Shown here: piece by piece, positions 1-8,873 of the stretch
Layout: every line of letters begins with the position of its first letter
Position numbering within the stretch: position 1 is the first letter of the stretch
Assembly (NCBI GenBank): GCA_002706765.1
Contig: PAJV01000016.1
Coordinates: 232,001 to 296,000 of the forward strand
DNA: 64,000 bases
DNA from: Gimesia sp.
GTDB lineage: Bacteria > Planctomycetota > Planctomycetia > Planctomycetales > Planctomycetaceae
Direction: 5' to 3'
Translations under genes and position numbers: made by a program
Notes under the pieces: generated by a model
Told to the model about the DNA's origin: nothing
What the model saw: only the letters and a program-made list of their open reading frames with translations
Database searches by the model: none

Positions 1-1
1 T

Positions 2-874
2 GAATCCAAGTATGATCTGCTGATTGAAGCCCAGCGGTTCCGCGCTTCGACAGACGATCTTGCGCTGGGTACTGTTGACTCGGGGAAAGAAGCCGAAAAA
101 CTGATTACGTATTCCAACTCTTCCAACCAGGTCCACAGTATGTCCGCCAGCCTGGGAAGCCTGACACGAGTGGTGCAGCAGGATAATTTTCCAATCCTGG
201 CCAACTATCGCACGTTCCGTAAGCTGGACATTCCTGAGTGGAGACCGGAAAGTGGTGAAAGCCAGACGACCAGCGTGCGGCTCACCTTCCCTCCCGATGA
301 TAAAAAATATGAAGGTTTCAGCGGACGCATTGACCACAGGCTCTACAAAAAAGGCCCAGATGGCAAAATGGTCGAAGCCCATAAAGGGATGTTCTTTGGA
401 CGTGGTAAATCGTTCAACAATATTCCACGCCCTGAGCCAGGCAAACCTTACGAAACACTTTATGCAGCCGTCGATACCTATTTCACGGTTCCCTATGACG
501 AAGGTTTGAAAGACAGCCAGGGTACCATCACCCTTGACGCCGCATTCCCGGGAATCCCGGTCAAAATGGAAGGTTCGATCGATCTGAAAGTCCTCACGGT
601 TGGCAGACCCGATGTCTATATTCTGCAGATCAAGGGACCACAGAAACTGATTGACGCCTCCGCCGCCAAGACGAATCACAGTAGTTCCTCGCAAGCGATT
701 CTGGAAATTCCCACTCAAATCAATGGCATCTCCAAGATCAAGGTCACACTACCGGTGACGGTGACACCGGATGTGAAATCCACGCTTGCGAAACAGCTGA
801 TTCGATCGACCATCAGTATTTCGACCAGTGATTCCCGAATTTCCGATTCAATCCCGATTGAGATCACACAGTAA
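2..874 (+). CDS. unrecognised protein, C-terminal part (5' end outside window)
   Basis: The reading frame is open from the first bases of the window, so the gene starts upstream and only about 290 C-terminal residues are visible. The segment is rich in beta-prone stretches, has no membrane segment, and ends with alternating polar/hydrophobic strands (TLPVTVTPDVKSTLAKQL region) that look like an immunoglobulin-like or DUF1573-type fold. That resemblance is only an impression. It lies 35 bp upstream of a thioesterase gene on the same strand. I do not recognise the family. An internal ATG at 140 exists but would cut off a continuous frame. Confidence 0.7.
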   Translation, partial: ESKYDLLIEAQRFRASTDDLALGTVDSGKEAEKLITYSNSSNQVHSMSASLGSLTRVVQQDNFPILANYRTFRKLDIPEWRPESGESQTTSVRLTFPPDDKKYEGFSGRIDHRLYKKGPDGKMVEAHKGMFFGRGKSFNNIPRPEPGKPYETLYAAVDTYFTVPYDEGLKDSQGTITLDAAFPGIPVKMEGSIDLKVLTVGRPDVYILQIKGPQKLIDASAAKTNHSSSSQAILEIPTQINGISKIKVTLPVTVTPDVKSTLAKQLIRSTISISTSDSRISDSIPIEITQ

Positions 875-909
875 CCCGGCAATCACGTTCAGGCAGGAAC
901 TGAGATTTC

Positions 910-1320
910 ATGCAGGATCAACAGCCTCGTATCGGGGCACAACATTCGATTTCATTCGAGGTGGAACAGAGCCAGACAATCTCTTTTTCGTACGAAACAG
1001 AAATTTCGGTACTCTCCACGCCGTCGCTGATTTGGTTTCTGGAACAGGCGGCGTTACAATTTCTGCTACCGTGGCAGGATGACAAGTCGATCAGTGTCGG
1101 CACCCATGTGGACGTGGAGCACCTCGCTCCCACTCCCGTTGGTGCGACCGTCGACTGTACCGCGCAGCTGATCTATCACGATGGTCCCGTCTATCGCTTC
1201 AAAGTGGAAGCGTATGCCGGTGATGAAAAAATCGCGAAAGGTCTGCATTCCCGCCGAATCATTCAAGCCAGTCAGTTAGCACGACGCCTGCAGGCATTCG
1301 AAACCAAAAGCAGAAAGTAA
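910..1320 (+). CDS. hotdog-fold thioesterase, FlK-like
   Basis: A 136-residue protein of the length usual for single-domain hotdog thioesterases. The central helix region (TPSLIWFLEQAA, about residues 37-48) is followed by SVGTHVDVEHLAPTPVG (about 61-77) and a C-terminal strand ending in KIAKGLHSRRII. This order matches the fluoroacetyl-CoA thioesterase (FlK)-like group, which hydrolyses acyl-CoA thioesters in the cytosol. The true substrate cannot be read from the sequence. The next gene starts 5 bp after the stop codon, so the two are probably co-transcribed. No strong Shine-Dalgarno site is visible before the ATG. Confidence 0.8.
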   Translation: MQDQQPRIGAQHSISFEVEQSQTISFSYETEISVLSTPSLIWFLEQAALQFLLPWQDDKSISVGTHVDVEHLAPTPVGATVDCTAQLIYHDGPVYRFKVEAYAGDEKIAKGLHSRRIIQASQLARRLQAFETKSRK

Positions 1321-1325
1321 AAAAC

Positions 1326-1634
1326 ATGATCTTCGTCATTGCAGATATTGAAATCGCAGAGGGAAAACAGGCCGCCTTCCTGGAAGCCTTTCACCAGTTG
1401 GTTCCCCTGGTTCACGCAGAAGATGGCTGTATTGAATATGGCCCCGCGGTCGACGAAGAGACGGACATCCCGGTCCAGGTGAAGAACGGCAGTCAGATCG
1501 TCACTGTCATGGAAAAATGGGAGAGCGTGGAAGCACTCAAAGCACACCTCGCAGCGCCCCACATGCTGACTTACCGCGAACAGGTTGCCGAGCTTGTCAA
1601 AGGGACAAAGATCAAAGTTCTGAAACCGGCTTAA
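1326..1634 (+). CDS. antibiotic biosynthesis monooxygenase (ABM) domain protein
   Basis: A 102-residue ferredoxin-like alpha/beta protein with the ABM pattern: an N-terminal strand (MIFVIADIEIAEGK), a helix, a CIEYGPAVDEE segment, and the strand/helix VMEKWESVEALKAHLAAPHM near residues 60-80. Such proteins (YgiN-like) act as small dimeric cofactor-free oxygenases or binding proteins; the substrate is unknown. It follows the thioesterase by 5 bp, so an operon is likely. Its stop lies only 7 bp from the end of the convergent membrane-protein gene, and no terminator hairpin separates them. Confidence 0.8.
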   Translation: MIFVIADIEIAEGKQAAFLEAFHQLVPLVHAEDGCIEYGPAVDEETDIPVQVKNGSQIVTVMEKWESVEALKAHLAAPHMLTYREQVAELVKGTKIKVLKPA

Positions 1635-1641
1635 GCGCAGC

Positions 1642-4600
1642 TTACGGTTTGGGAGCGACCAGGGGCAGTTCCTCTGTTTCCGGTTCTGTCTGGCCGACGG
1701 GTGCTTCCGGTAGAGCCGGGATCAGTTCTCCTGTCAGTTGATACAGATAGAATCGTACCAGCGGTCGATAAGGGGTCGCTGGTTCTGCTTCCAGTATCTC
1801 GCGCAAATGACCGGTTGCCAGTTCGGGTTGCCCCGCTTCGATTTCGCAGCGGGCCAGGTTCAGCAGCAATGGGATCTGCTGCTGCGAAAGCCCGTAGAGA
1901 TAGTTCACAATCGAAACCGCGTGCTGGGTAGGCCAGAAGCTGTTCGAAACCGGCTGGACCAGAGGCATCGACTGCAGCACACCGGCAATGCGGGCTTCTT
2001 CATGAGCCTGGATTTCCTGTCGCCATAAATCAAAGGAGCCACGATAATTCCCGTTCCCCAGATTCACAAATGCGGCTTGTGCCCGCCAGGGAATCTGCGG
2101 ATTCTGCATCGCTTTCTGCTCCAGCAGCGCCATCTGATTGTCCGCTTCTTCCGACTGCCCTGTTTCCATCAGAATGCTCGCATTCAGATTCTGCGCCAGG
2201 GGATTCTGCGCCAGGTAAACCGGATCATCCAGATAGCGCTGGGCCAGTAACACGAACCCGTTCTGATAAGCCTGGCTGGCCAGTTGGAGCCTTTCGGCGC
2301 CTTTTTCCTGCTGGGCATCGAGTTCCTGAGTGACCTGAGTGATTTGCGAATTCAGTTTTTCCAGGTGGTCAGTGTACGCTCGCAGTCGGGCGAAAGCATC
2401 GTCCGACAGATCTGCCTGCTTTTCGACCATTTCCAGGTAAGTCTTCAGTTCACGATGGGCCAGATCAATCTTTCCCATATTGGAATAGAGGTCGAATAAC
2501 ATCAGGTGGGTCGGCGCGAATTCCGGCTCGATAATCAGAGACTGATTGTAAGCATGTAAGATCTGGAAGTAACGCATCCGATCAATACTGACGGGAGGCC
2601 GCTGCTGATTTCGTTCAACCGGAGGTGCCAGCAGTTGTGCTTCCAGGTTCGCCAGGTAACCGTAAGCGCTTCCCAGAATGCGGTAGGCTTCGGCACTGTT
2701 GGGATTCTCAATTAACCCGCGGTTCGCCTGCTGAATTGCCAGAATGGCAAAACAGGAGGTCAACTCATGGTTCCCGCCTGACTGTGACATCAGTCCGAGA
2801 TAATGGCGGGCCGTCTGCACATCATTGCCCATAGTTGTATTCTGCGGCAGCAGATAGCGGCTGTAAAATGATCTGGGGCGCGCCCAGTCGCTGCGGATTT
2901 CCGGAAAGTCTTTCTCTTCGCGGAACGCCTGTTTTTTGAAATCGAGTTGATGTTCTGCCAGGAATTTCTTTGTGGTTTCGCTTTCGTTATCTGTCCGGTA
3001 AAAGACAGCAGTTGCGGCATTCAATTCGGTCAGTTGCCAGTCGGCAGTGGTCAACAGATCAAAAAAAGTACGGTAATCCGGATTCATTCCCGACAGCCGC
3101 GGAATCACATGCGTGACCTGATATTGATTAAACGTCTGCTTCCAGACTTCAGGCAGACCGCTGCCGACCTGATCTTCGCGCTGCACCCGCAATGCACGCC
3201 GCGTCTGATCATGCAGATCAAACAGGTCGTCTTTACCGGTTCCCACGAACAAGGCCAGACGGTTATCCACAAATGACTTCTGATCCAGCCAGATTAACAG
3301 GTCCCCCTGCTCCAGCACAAAATGGAAAGGGCGGTCATCCAGAGAATCGGTTAACGCTGCCTGGTATCCTTCAATGGTATGCGACAGGGAAGGACTGAAG
3401 CCAATCCCCACCGCATGCCGTGTCGAATCCTGCCCCTGAAATCGTCCACAGACCACCAGGTAAGCGAGTACGAAAAAGGTCAGCACCGTCAATGCCCGCC
3501 CGCCACGCGAAAACAGCAATTCAGAAGTTTCCACGCTATAGGTCTGCCGGAAATTATCGCGATACCAGATCTGAAAATTCCGATTGGCAAAGATGGCACA
3601 CAGCACACTGGTCACGACCAGTTCGTGGCTGGCCAGGACGGATAAACCGCAAAAACCGATAAAGACAAACAGTTGCCCCCAGCTCATCTTTGACTGGTTC
3701 AGCACAAAACTGACCAGCGTCAACAGGATCAGGATGAAGGCAGCCACTGCATAATGATTCAATGACTCCCAGAACTGAGGCGAGGTCATGGAAAAATAGC
3801 CCAGCTCTTCCGGCCGGACTCCGCCGGAAAACATCGAACGCATCAGAGGATAATCAACCGCGTAGTAACTCAGGCCGGTTGTCAACGAATGCCAGCCTAC
3901 GGGATTCAGCAAGGTCGCCACCAGGCTACCCCCCAGAACCAGCCAGAGCGTCTGGTAATCTGTGTCATCGTTCAATACCGAACGATCCAGCATTGAGGCA
4001 ACGGTTTCTCCCAGCGCGAACAGTCCCAGTAAAGCGATGCCCAGAAAGACGCGCGGATCCAGATTGGCCCAGACCAGAAACAGGGGAACCAGCAGCCAGA
4101 GCGCCCGCGCCGAATTCTTTTCCTGCCACTGGTGCAGACAGCTCATTGTCAACACCACGCCCAGAATCGTAATGATTTCGGGAGTCACATTCAGTTGCGG
4201 AAAACAGGCAATCAAAGCCAGCACCGCCAGGATTGATCCCCACCAGGTGGAAATCTCGCGCTGACAGAGATGGACGATGACATAAAAGGTAATCCCCAGC
4301 AGCAGGATCTTGAACAGCGTCAATCCGGTATCACCCAGAACGCCATACACGCCCGACAGTGTTAAATCGAACAGCCAGGCATTGTTGTACCAGGGGCGAT
4401 CATTGGCGGTATAGGAAAACACATCGTTCGCCGGAGGCCAGAAACCATGGCTGGCCAGGTACTGCCCGGTTTTGACATGCACCAGGGTTTCGGTATCCGA
4501 GATATAGGTGGCTGCAAACAGGCAGGCCAGCAGGATCGCCGCCCAGCGCAACATGAAGTCGCCACGAATGGCTTCGTCTTCGACCAGTTCGGGTGTCAAC

Positions 4601-4779
4601 GGCTCCCACTCCGGCAGACCTTCTTCTTCGGCGCTCTGGTTCACCAGTGCCGCTTCAGACTGATCTGTACCCGCCTGATCTCCCGCGGCATCTTCGGGAG
4701 ACCTGTTTGCTTCGGGATTCGATTCAGAAGGATCGGGAGAGTTCTCGTCAGGCAAATCTTTGTCTGGATGATCGTTCAC
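1642..4779 (-). CDS. polytopic membrane protein with C-terminal TPR-like region
   Basis: A long protein (about 1045 residues). An acidic, disordered cytosolic N-terminus (rich in D, E, S and P) is followed by many hydrophobic segments. Just after the first transmembrane helix comes the motif DVFSYTANDRPWYNNAWL, which resembles the first periplasmic loop of GT-C-type polyprenyl-phosphate-dependent glycosyltransferase-like proteins. The C-terminal 400 residues are soluble and helical with TPR-like repeats (SAEAYRILGSAYGYLANLEAQ and similar). I chose the GTG at 4779; an upstream ATG at 4830 would add a 17-residue extension. GT-C membership is inferred and no catalytic residue was assigned. Confidence 0.7.
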   Translation of the reverse strand: MNDHPDKDLPDENSPDPSESNPEANRSPEDAAGDQAGTDQSEAALVNQSAEEEGLPEWEPLTPELVEDEAIRGDFMLRWAAILLACLFAATYISDTETLVHVKTGQYLASHGFWPPANDVFSYTANDRPWYNNAWLFDLTLSGVYGVLGDTGLTLFKILLLGITFYVIVHLCQREISTWWGSILAVLALIACFPQLNVTPEIITILGVVLTMSCLHQWQEKNSARALWLLVPLFLVWANLDPRVFLGIALLGLFALGETVASMLDRSVLNDDTDYQTLWLVLGGSLVATLLNPVGWHSLTTGLSYYAVDYPLMRSMFSGGVRPEELGYFSMTSPQFWESLNHYAVAAFILILLTLVSFVLNQSKMSWGQLFVFIGFCGLSVLASHELVVTSVLCAIFANRNFQIWYRDNFRQTYSVETSELLFSRGGRALTVLTFFVLAYLVVCGRFQGQDSTRHAVGIGFSPSLSHTIEGYQAALTDSLDDRPFHFVLEQGDLLIWLDQKSFVDNRLALFVGTGKDDLFDLHDQTRRALRVQREDQVGSGLPEVWKQTFNQYQVTHVIPRLSGMNPDYRTFFDLLTTADWQLTELNAATAVFYRTDNESETTKKFLAEHQLDFKKQAFREEKDFPEIRSDWARPRSFYSRYLLPQNTTMGNDVQTARHYLGLMSQSGGNHELTSCFAILAIQQANRGLIENPNSAEAYRILGSAYGYLANLEAQLLAPPVERNQQRPPVSIDRMRYFQILHAYNQSLIIEPEFAPTHLMLFDLYSNMGKIDLAHRELKTYLEMVEKQADLSDDAFARLRAYTDHLEKLNSQITQVTQELDAQQEKGAERLQLASQAYQNGFVLLAQRYLDDPVYLAQNPLAQNLNASILMETGQSEEADNQMALLEQKAMQNPQIPWRAQAAFVNLGNGNYRGSFDLWRQEIQAHEEARIAGVLQSMPLVQPVSNSFWPTQHAVSIVNYLYGLSQQQIPLLLNLARCEIEAGQPELATGHLREILEAEPATPYRPLVRFYLYQLTGELIPALPEAPVGQTEPETEELPLVAPKP

Positions 4780-5080
4780 GTAAATACTCAAGATCTGAAA
4801 CGGGGACGAAAAAAGAAAAGGACACCGCATCCAATTTTGGCGGGACCACGTTCATCTTGTCCAGCTAAAACCAGTAATAAACAGGATCTGCACGAGAGTG
4901 CGTCCCGTGGAACTATAATTTCTTCAATACGATTAAAATCGATAGCAATAGTCTTTGAGACGCTGCAAAGTAACTGAAAACAGGAGAGATCAGTTCTTTT
5001 GGAGGGATCTGTTGAAATGCAACACTCCCACATTCTACTACGAGTTCCCGATCTCCACCGTTTGCCGCAAATCGGAACTT
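4780..5080. other. intergenic region with a degenerate copy of the dispersed repeat
   Basis: A 300-bp spacer between serS and the membrane-protein gene, both on the minus strand. It probably carries the promoter of the latter. I see no convincing gene. Its middle part aligns with the window-wide ~90-bp repeat (see separate entry at 4894-4985). Confidence 0.5.
4894..4985 (+). repeat. probable degenerate copy of the ~90-bp dispersed repeat
   Basis: Conserved anchors occur in order and at the right distance: AGAG at 4895, AACTATA, CTTCAAT ... ATTA, and GAGACGCT at 4957-4964, followed by CA.AGTAA. The distance from AGAG to GAGACGCT is 62 bp, against 61 bp in the clear copy at 63353. The left dyad arm is eroded, so this copy is less certain than the others. 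Confidence 0.45.
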
Positions 5081-6361
5081 TTAACCAATCTGACCTTTTC
5101 CAATCCAGGGACGCAGCACATCGGGAACCAGAATTGATCCGTCCGCCTGCTGATAATTTTCCAGAACGGCAATAATCGCCCGCGCAATTGAGACGGCGGT
5201 CCCGTTCAGCGTATGGACGTATTCCGTTCCCTTCTGCCCACTTGACTTGCAGCGGGTCCCCAGCCTTCTTGACTGATAATCCGTGCAGTTGGATGCGGAA
5301 GTGACTTCACCATATTCGCCTGCTTCGCCCCGGCCGGGCATCCAGGCTTCCAGATCATATTTACGATAAGCGGGTGCTCCCAGGTCACCGGTGCAGGTAT
5401 CGACCACGCGATAATGCAGGCCCAGCCCCTGGAAGATCTCTTCTTCGATCCGCACGATTTCTTCATGCATTTCATCGGAAGCCGCATTGGTGGGTTCCGT
5501 GAAAGCGAACATTTCCACTTTTGTAAACTGGTGCACGCGATAGATACCACGTGTCGCCTTCCCGTGAGCGCCGGCTTCGGTGCGGAAACAGTGAGACAGT
5601 CCGGCGATCTTGTAAGGCAGCGTTTCGCGGTCCATGATCTGATCTTTCATGGAGCCCCCCAGCGTGATCTCTGCGGTCGCCACCAGGCTGAGATCGGTAT
5701 TCTCGACGGAATAAATCTGGGTTTCGTCTCCCCGCGGATTGAAACCGATCCCTTCCAGAATTTCCTTGCGGGCCAGATCGGGAGTGCTGTGAAGAATGAA
5801 TCCTTCCTGCACCAGTTTCTGCATCGCATACTGACAGAGGGCCATCTCCAGCAGTACCGCTTCGTTTTTCAGATAATAAAATCCGTGACCGGCAACCCGT
5901 GTGCCCGCTTCGAAATCAATCAGGTCATGCTTCTCGGCCAGCGCCACATGATCGAGGGGAGTGAATTCAAACGCAGGTTTCTCGCCCCACATCCGCACGA
6001 CGGAATTCGCCTTGTCTTCTTTCCCCACAGGCACATCGGGGTGTGCCAGGTTGGGCACGCGTGCCTGCTCCGTCTTCAGCAGCGTCTCTACTTCGCGCAG
6101 TTCGATATCGATGGCAGAGACCTGTTCGCGTAATTCTTTTCCCTGCGCGATCAATGCCTGTCGGGCATCATTGTCTGCTGCTTTGGGAATTTGCGAGGAG
6201 ACGGTTTTCTGTTCCTGCCTTAAATTGTCACCCTGCACAATCAGCTCTCTACGGCGCTGGTCCAGTTTGCTCAGTTGCGCCAGATCGACTTCGATTCCAC
6301 GATTGCGACAATTTTCAAGAATGACTTCCTGATTCTCACAGATGAACTGCAAATCCAACAT
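5081..6361 (-). CDS. serS: seryl-tRNA synthetase
   Basis: A 426-residue class II aminoacyl-tRNA synthetase that charges tRNA-Ser (and tRNA-Sec where present) in the cytosol. The N-terminal 110 residues form the family's long antiparallel coiled-coil arm (QRRRELIVQGDNLRQEQK region). The catalytic domain shows TAE at 229-231 (serine binding), motif 2 FRTEAGAHGKATRG from 259, and motif 3 with NGTAVSIARAIIAVLE near the end. Length and all motifs are normal. It is transcribed alone; its ATG is 11 bp from the start of a gene-poor region. Confidence 0.97.
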   Translation of the reverse strand: MLDLQFICENQEVILENCRNRGIEVDLAQLSKLDQRRRELIVQGDNLRQEQKTVSSQIPKAADNDARQALIAQGKELREQVSAIDIELREVETLLKTEQARVPNLAHPDVPVGKEDKANSVVRMWGEKPAFEFTPLDHVALAEKHDLIDFEAGTRVAGHGFYYLKNEAVLLEMALCQYAMQKLVQEGFILHSTPDLARKEILEGIGFNPRGDETQIYSVENTDLSLVATAEITLGGSMKDQIMDRETLPYKIAGLSHCFRTEAGAHGKATRGIYRVHQFTKVEMFAFTEPTNAASDEMHEEIVRIEEEIFQGLGLHYRVVDTCTGDLGAPAYRKYDLEAWMPGRGEAGEYGEVTSASNCTDYQSRRLGTRCKSSGQKGTEYVHTLNGTAVSIARAIIAVLENYQQADGSILVPDVLRPWIGKGQIG

Positions 6362-6734
6362 AAGAAATCAATTACTCCCTGCAGAGTTCAGAAACAGTGT
6401 AATAAACGGTACCTGGGTGACATTCCCCGGACGGGGAGCACGCATCATATCTGATGACAATTTTAAAGTCCAAGGGTAACGCTTTTTCGCAGCAAAAAAC
6501 GGCTGATGCAGCCGGAATAATGCAAATTTGCCTGTTACAGCGATTACTCGCGCCCCGACTCCGCCGCGTCACAGATGATCTCCCCGCGCAGCGTCTGCCT
6601 GCAACATACCAGCCCGTAAACGAAACAAACTCCTGCAATGTTGAAAGGCGGGGCAGAAACCCATCTCTCAAACGACTCGCAGGAGCATCATTTCCAAAAT
6701 CAAACGGCAGTGGGGAGCGCGGGGCTGGGGCAGC
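6362..6734. other. intergenic region, no supported gene
   Basis: About 370 bp between the serS start and the end of the small secreted-protein gene. Short open frames exist on both strands, but none has a recognisable signal peptide, domain or ribosome-binding site. It presumably holds the serS promoter. Confidence 0.5.
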
Positions 6735-7052
6735 TTATTCAGGCAGAGGCAGCATTTCGCCGTGAATCGGCTGTGTACTTTTGACCTGATAACGATCGTA
6801 TTCATAACGTTGATACAGGCCTGTATTCATGCGGGCATCACAGCGTTTGCCCCGATACAGGTGATATGAATAGCGGGGCCAGGGATATGTGTTGCCTTTA
6901 AACTGGCGTCCCCGGTTCTCTTCCTCACACAGTTCACAGAAGGAAAGAAACATCCGCCCGCCGCCCGCCTGTGCTGTCTGCACGGCCAAGCCGGTCCCGA
7001 ACATTCCCATTAAGACAGTAGAAACAAAAACAGTCTTCCGGAATCCCTTCAT
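6735..7052 (-). CDS. small secreted protein of unknown function
   Basis: About 105 residues. The start at 7052 is preferred because GGAG lies 6 bp upstream, and it gives a clean Sec signal peptide: MKGFRKTVF, a hydrophobic core (VLMGMFGTGLAV), then a QTAQAG cleavage region. The mature part is small, basic and aromatic-rich, with a CELCEE segment and several Tyr/Arg pairs (YQRYEYDRYQ). An ATG at 7064 would add four residues. I recognise no family. The 5' leader carries a strong inverted repeat (separate entry). Confidence 0.65.
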   Translation of the reverse strand: MKGFRKTVFVSTVLMGMFGTGLAVQTAQAGGGRMFLSFCELCEEENRGRQFKGNTYPWPRYSYHLYRGKRCDARMNTGLYQRYEYDRYQVKSTQPIHGEMLPLPE

Positions 7053-7140
7053 CGTACGCTCCATTCCCTTGATTCTGCGTGTTGTGTGTGATGGTAGATA
7101 GAGAACCACACTTCTAGAAAACCACACTTCACATTCATCA

Positions 7141-7198
7141 TCGGGTGTTGGGAACCCGAGAAATAAGAGCGGCATCGCTCCGATCCGGTTCCCCAACA
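7141..7198. promoter_or_regulatory. structured leader with two mutually exclusive hairpins
   Basis: Arms TGTTGGGAACC (7146-7156) and GGTTCCCCAACA (7187-7198) pair with one bulge and enclose an inner stem GAGCG/CGCTC (7167-7180). A competing short hairpin pairs TCGGGT (7141-7146) with ACCCGA (7154-7159) and shares the left arm. The element lies upstream of the small secreted-protein gene and downstream of the epimerase gene, both on the minus strand. There is no T-tract, so it is not a classic terminator. Confidence 0.4.
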
Positions 7199-7252
7199 GA
7201 TTCGCAGACAGATTATCCGGGTTATACGGCTTTTGTCAGTTATATCTCACTG

Positions 7253-8230
7253 TCAGTCCAGGCCGCGAAGCCGTTTTTTCGAGGCGATGATGTCATCCAG
7301 GATGGCATCCAGTTTCACCTGCGGTTTGCGTCCCAGGGTTTTCTCCAGACGTCCCAGATCGGGAACCCGCCGTTGCACATCCTCAAAATCTTCATTATAG
7401 GCTTTATTGTAAGGCAGATATTCGATTTTGACGTCCGGATTCACCTTGGCAATGATGGCTTCCCCCAGTTCACGAATCGAAACCGGCTCATCGCTGCCGA
7501 TGTTATAAACCTGGCCTTTTGCTGAATCCAGGTTGGTCAGATCAATCACGCAGTCCACGATTTCATTCACATGCCCAAAACAGCGCACCTGACTGCCGTC
7601 ATCAAAGACGACGACCGGCCCTCCATCCAGAGCCTGATCAATGAAACGCGGAATCACCATCCCGTATTGCCCGACCTGACGGGGACCGACGACATTAAAA
7701 AAACGACCAATGCGAACATCCAGGCCATATTTCTGCGAATAAGCCAGGGCCAGAAATTCATCGATGGCTTTGGAAGCACCATAGGCCCAGCGGGGGCGCG
7801 TTGTGGGACCGAAATGCAGGTCATCTTCTTCCGTCCACCGCTCTTTGGGATTTTTTCCGTAGACTTCACTCGTTGATGCCAGAAAGAATTTCTGTTTCCC
7901 CTGTACCGCATGACGCAACAGGACTTCCGTCGGATAAATATTGGTCTCAATTGTCCGGACGGGGTTATCTGCCACCAGTTTCACGCCGACAGCAGCGGCC
8001 AGGTGATAAATTGTATCGACCCCCTGCACCATTTCCGCCATCAAGACAGGATCGGTAATGGACCCCGTGCGAAACGTGAAATTGGGATGATCAATGATGC
8101 CATCCAGGTTCTGCAGAAAGCCGGTGGACAGGTCATCGACGGCAGTAACCTCTTGTCCCTGTTGAATTAATTGCTCACATAAATGGCTGCCAATAAATCC
8201 GGCACCACCGGTGACCAGGCAATGAGACAT
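7253..8230 (-). CDS. NAD-dependent sugar-nucleotide epimerase/dehydratase (extended SDR)
   Basis: A 325-residue extended short-chain dehydrogenase. The NAD-binding motif GGAGFIG lies at residues 8-14, STSEVYG at 119-125, and the catalytic Tyr150-x-x-x-Lys154 (YGASK) follows. The DNIYPTEVL-type substrate region and C-terminal [14 protein letters not shown] are typical of UDP-glucose 4-epimerase or UDP-glucuronate decarboxylase-like enzymes acting in surface-polysaccharide precursor synthesis. The exact substrate cannot be decided. No glycosyltransferase genes adjoin it. A copy of the dispersed repeat sits just upstream of its start. Confidence 0.88.
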   Translation of the reverse strand: MSHCLVTGGAGFIGSHLCEQLIQQGQEVTAVDDLSTGFLQNLDGIIDHPNFTFRTGSITDPVLMAEMVQGVDTIYHLAAAVGVKLVADNPVRTIETNIYPTEVLLRHAVQGKQKFFLASTSEVYGKNPKERWTEEDDLHFGPTTRPRWAYGASKAIDEFLALAYSQKYGLDVRIGRFFNVVGPRQVGQYGMVIPRFIDQALDGGPVVVFDDGSQVRCFGHVNEIVDCVIDLTNLDSAKGQVYNIGSDEPVSIRELGEAIIAKVNPDVKIEYLPYNKAYNEDFEDVQRRVPDLGRLEKTLGRKPQVKLDAILDDIIASKKRLRGLD

Positions 8231-8273
8231 AAATCAAATCTTTCTCAAGAAAGGAAAAAAACCGCAGAACAAC

Positions 8274-8370
8274 TAGAGCGAACTATATTCAGCCATAGCG
8301 CGTCAATCTATTATACTCGGTCCAAATGGCCTGGGAGACGCTACAGTAAAACTGGACACCGTTAAATTTG
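8274..8370 (+). repeat. dispersed ~90-bp intergenic repeat, copy A
   Basis: Begins TAGAGCG and contains CCATAGCG, CAATCTATTATACTCGGT, CCAAATGG and GGAGACGCTACAGTAAAACT, matching the other copies in order and spacing. The left dyad arm is altered (AGCGCGTC) relative to the consensus AGCGTCTC. Confidence 0.85.
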
Positions 8371-8491
8371 GTCCAAAGTCGGAAAAGGCTTTAAAACAGT
8401 TTACACGCTAGAGTTGCATTTCGCTACGAACCTGCCATAATACGTACGTGTCATTCAACAAGACGCAAGAAAAACATTGGAATTTCCGATG

Positions 8492-8497
8492 TATAAT
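8492..8497 (+). promoter_or_regulatory. possible -10 box for tRNA-Val
   Basis: A perfect TATAAT ends 8 bp before the mature 5' end of the tRNA. No good -35 hexamer lies at the standard distance, so this is tentative. Confidence 0.3.
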
Positions 8498-8505
8498 GAA
8501 AATCC

Positions 8506-8579
8506 GGGCGATTAGCTCAGTTGGCTAGAGCATCTCGTTTACACCGAGAGGGTCGGGGGTTCGAGTCCCTCATCGCCCA
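8506..8579 (+). tRNA. tRNA-Val (anticodon TAC)
   Basis: A complete cloverleaf. Acceptor GGGCGAT pairs with ATCGCCC. D arm GCTC/GAGC; anticodon stem TCTCG/CGAGA with loop TTTACAC, giving anticodon TAC (valine); T arm GGGGG TTCGAGT CCCTC. The CCA end is not encoded. Its 3' end and the downstream terminator are duplicated at 11750-11818, marking it as the attachment site of an island. Confidence 0.95.
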
Positions 8580-8624
8580 CTTAATCAAGCACCTGCATGT
8601 ATGCAAGGTGCTTTTTTTATTGCA
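8558..8624 (+). repeat. putative attL: tRNA-Val 3' end plus terminator (direct repeat 1)
   Basis: This stretch recurs at 11750-11818. The longest exact match is GTCCCTCATCGCCCACTTA (19 bp), followed by a second matching block GCAAGGTGCTTTTTTTATTGCA split here to keep it short. The two repeats are about 3.19 kb apart and bracket genes unlike the neighbouring core genes. Confidence 0.7.
8587..8618 (+). terminator. rho-independent terminator of tRNA-Val
   Basis: AGCACCT (8588-8594) pairs with AGGTGCT (8606-8612), followed by an uninterrupted run of seven T. Confidence 0.85.
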
Positions 8625-8630
8625 CTTAAG

Positions 8631-8873
8631 AAGATCTCCCTTTCCATCCACAGCTTACGACAACGGCAAAATTCGGATCACTGTTCGGATAAGCGTCTGA
8701 AACGGTCGGATCCTCGAACAGTTCCCGGAGATCGAGATAAATGGTGACGATTCCCTGGGACGCACTGTTCTCGAAATGGTCTCGGTAATGGCGTGAGCAA
8801 TTGCGTGTTACTTTTGACAAACAGGCAGCGAGTCCATGCCCCGCCCCGTTCGCCAATCCACGTTCGATTCGTT
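8631..8873. other. island left end, no supported gene
   Basis: About 240 bp between the tRNA terminator and the cupin gene. Two overlapping minus-strand frames of about 75 codons cover it, but neither has a recognisable domain or start signal. It may be a gene remnant. Confidence 0.35.

Noticed and set aside
5414-6133. 239-codon open frame antisense to serS
   Set aside because: It is the shadow of a strongly conserved gene; the translation has no recognisable domain.
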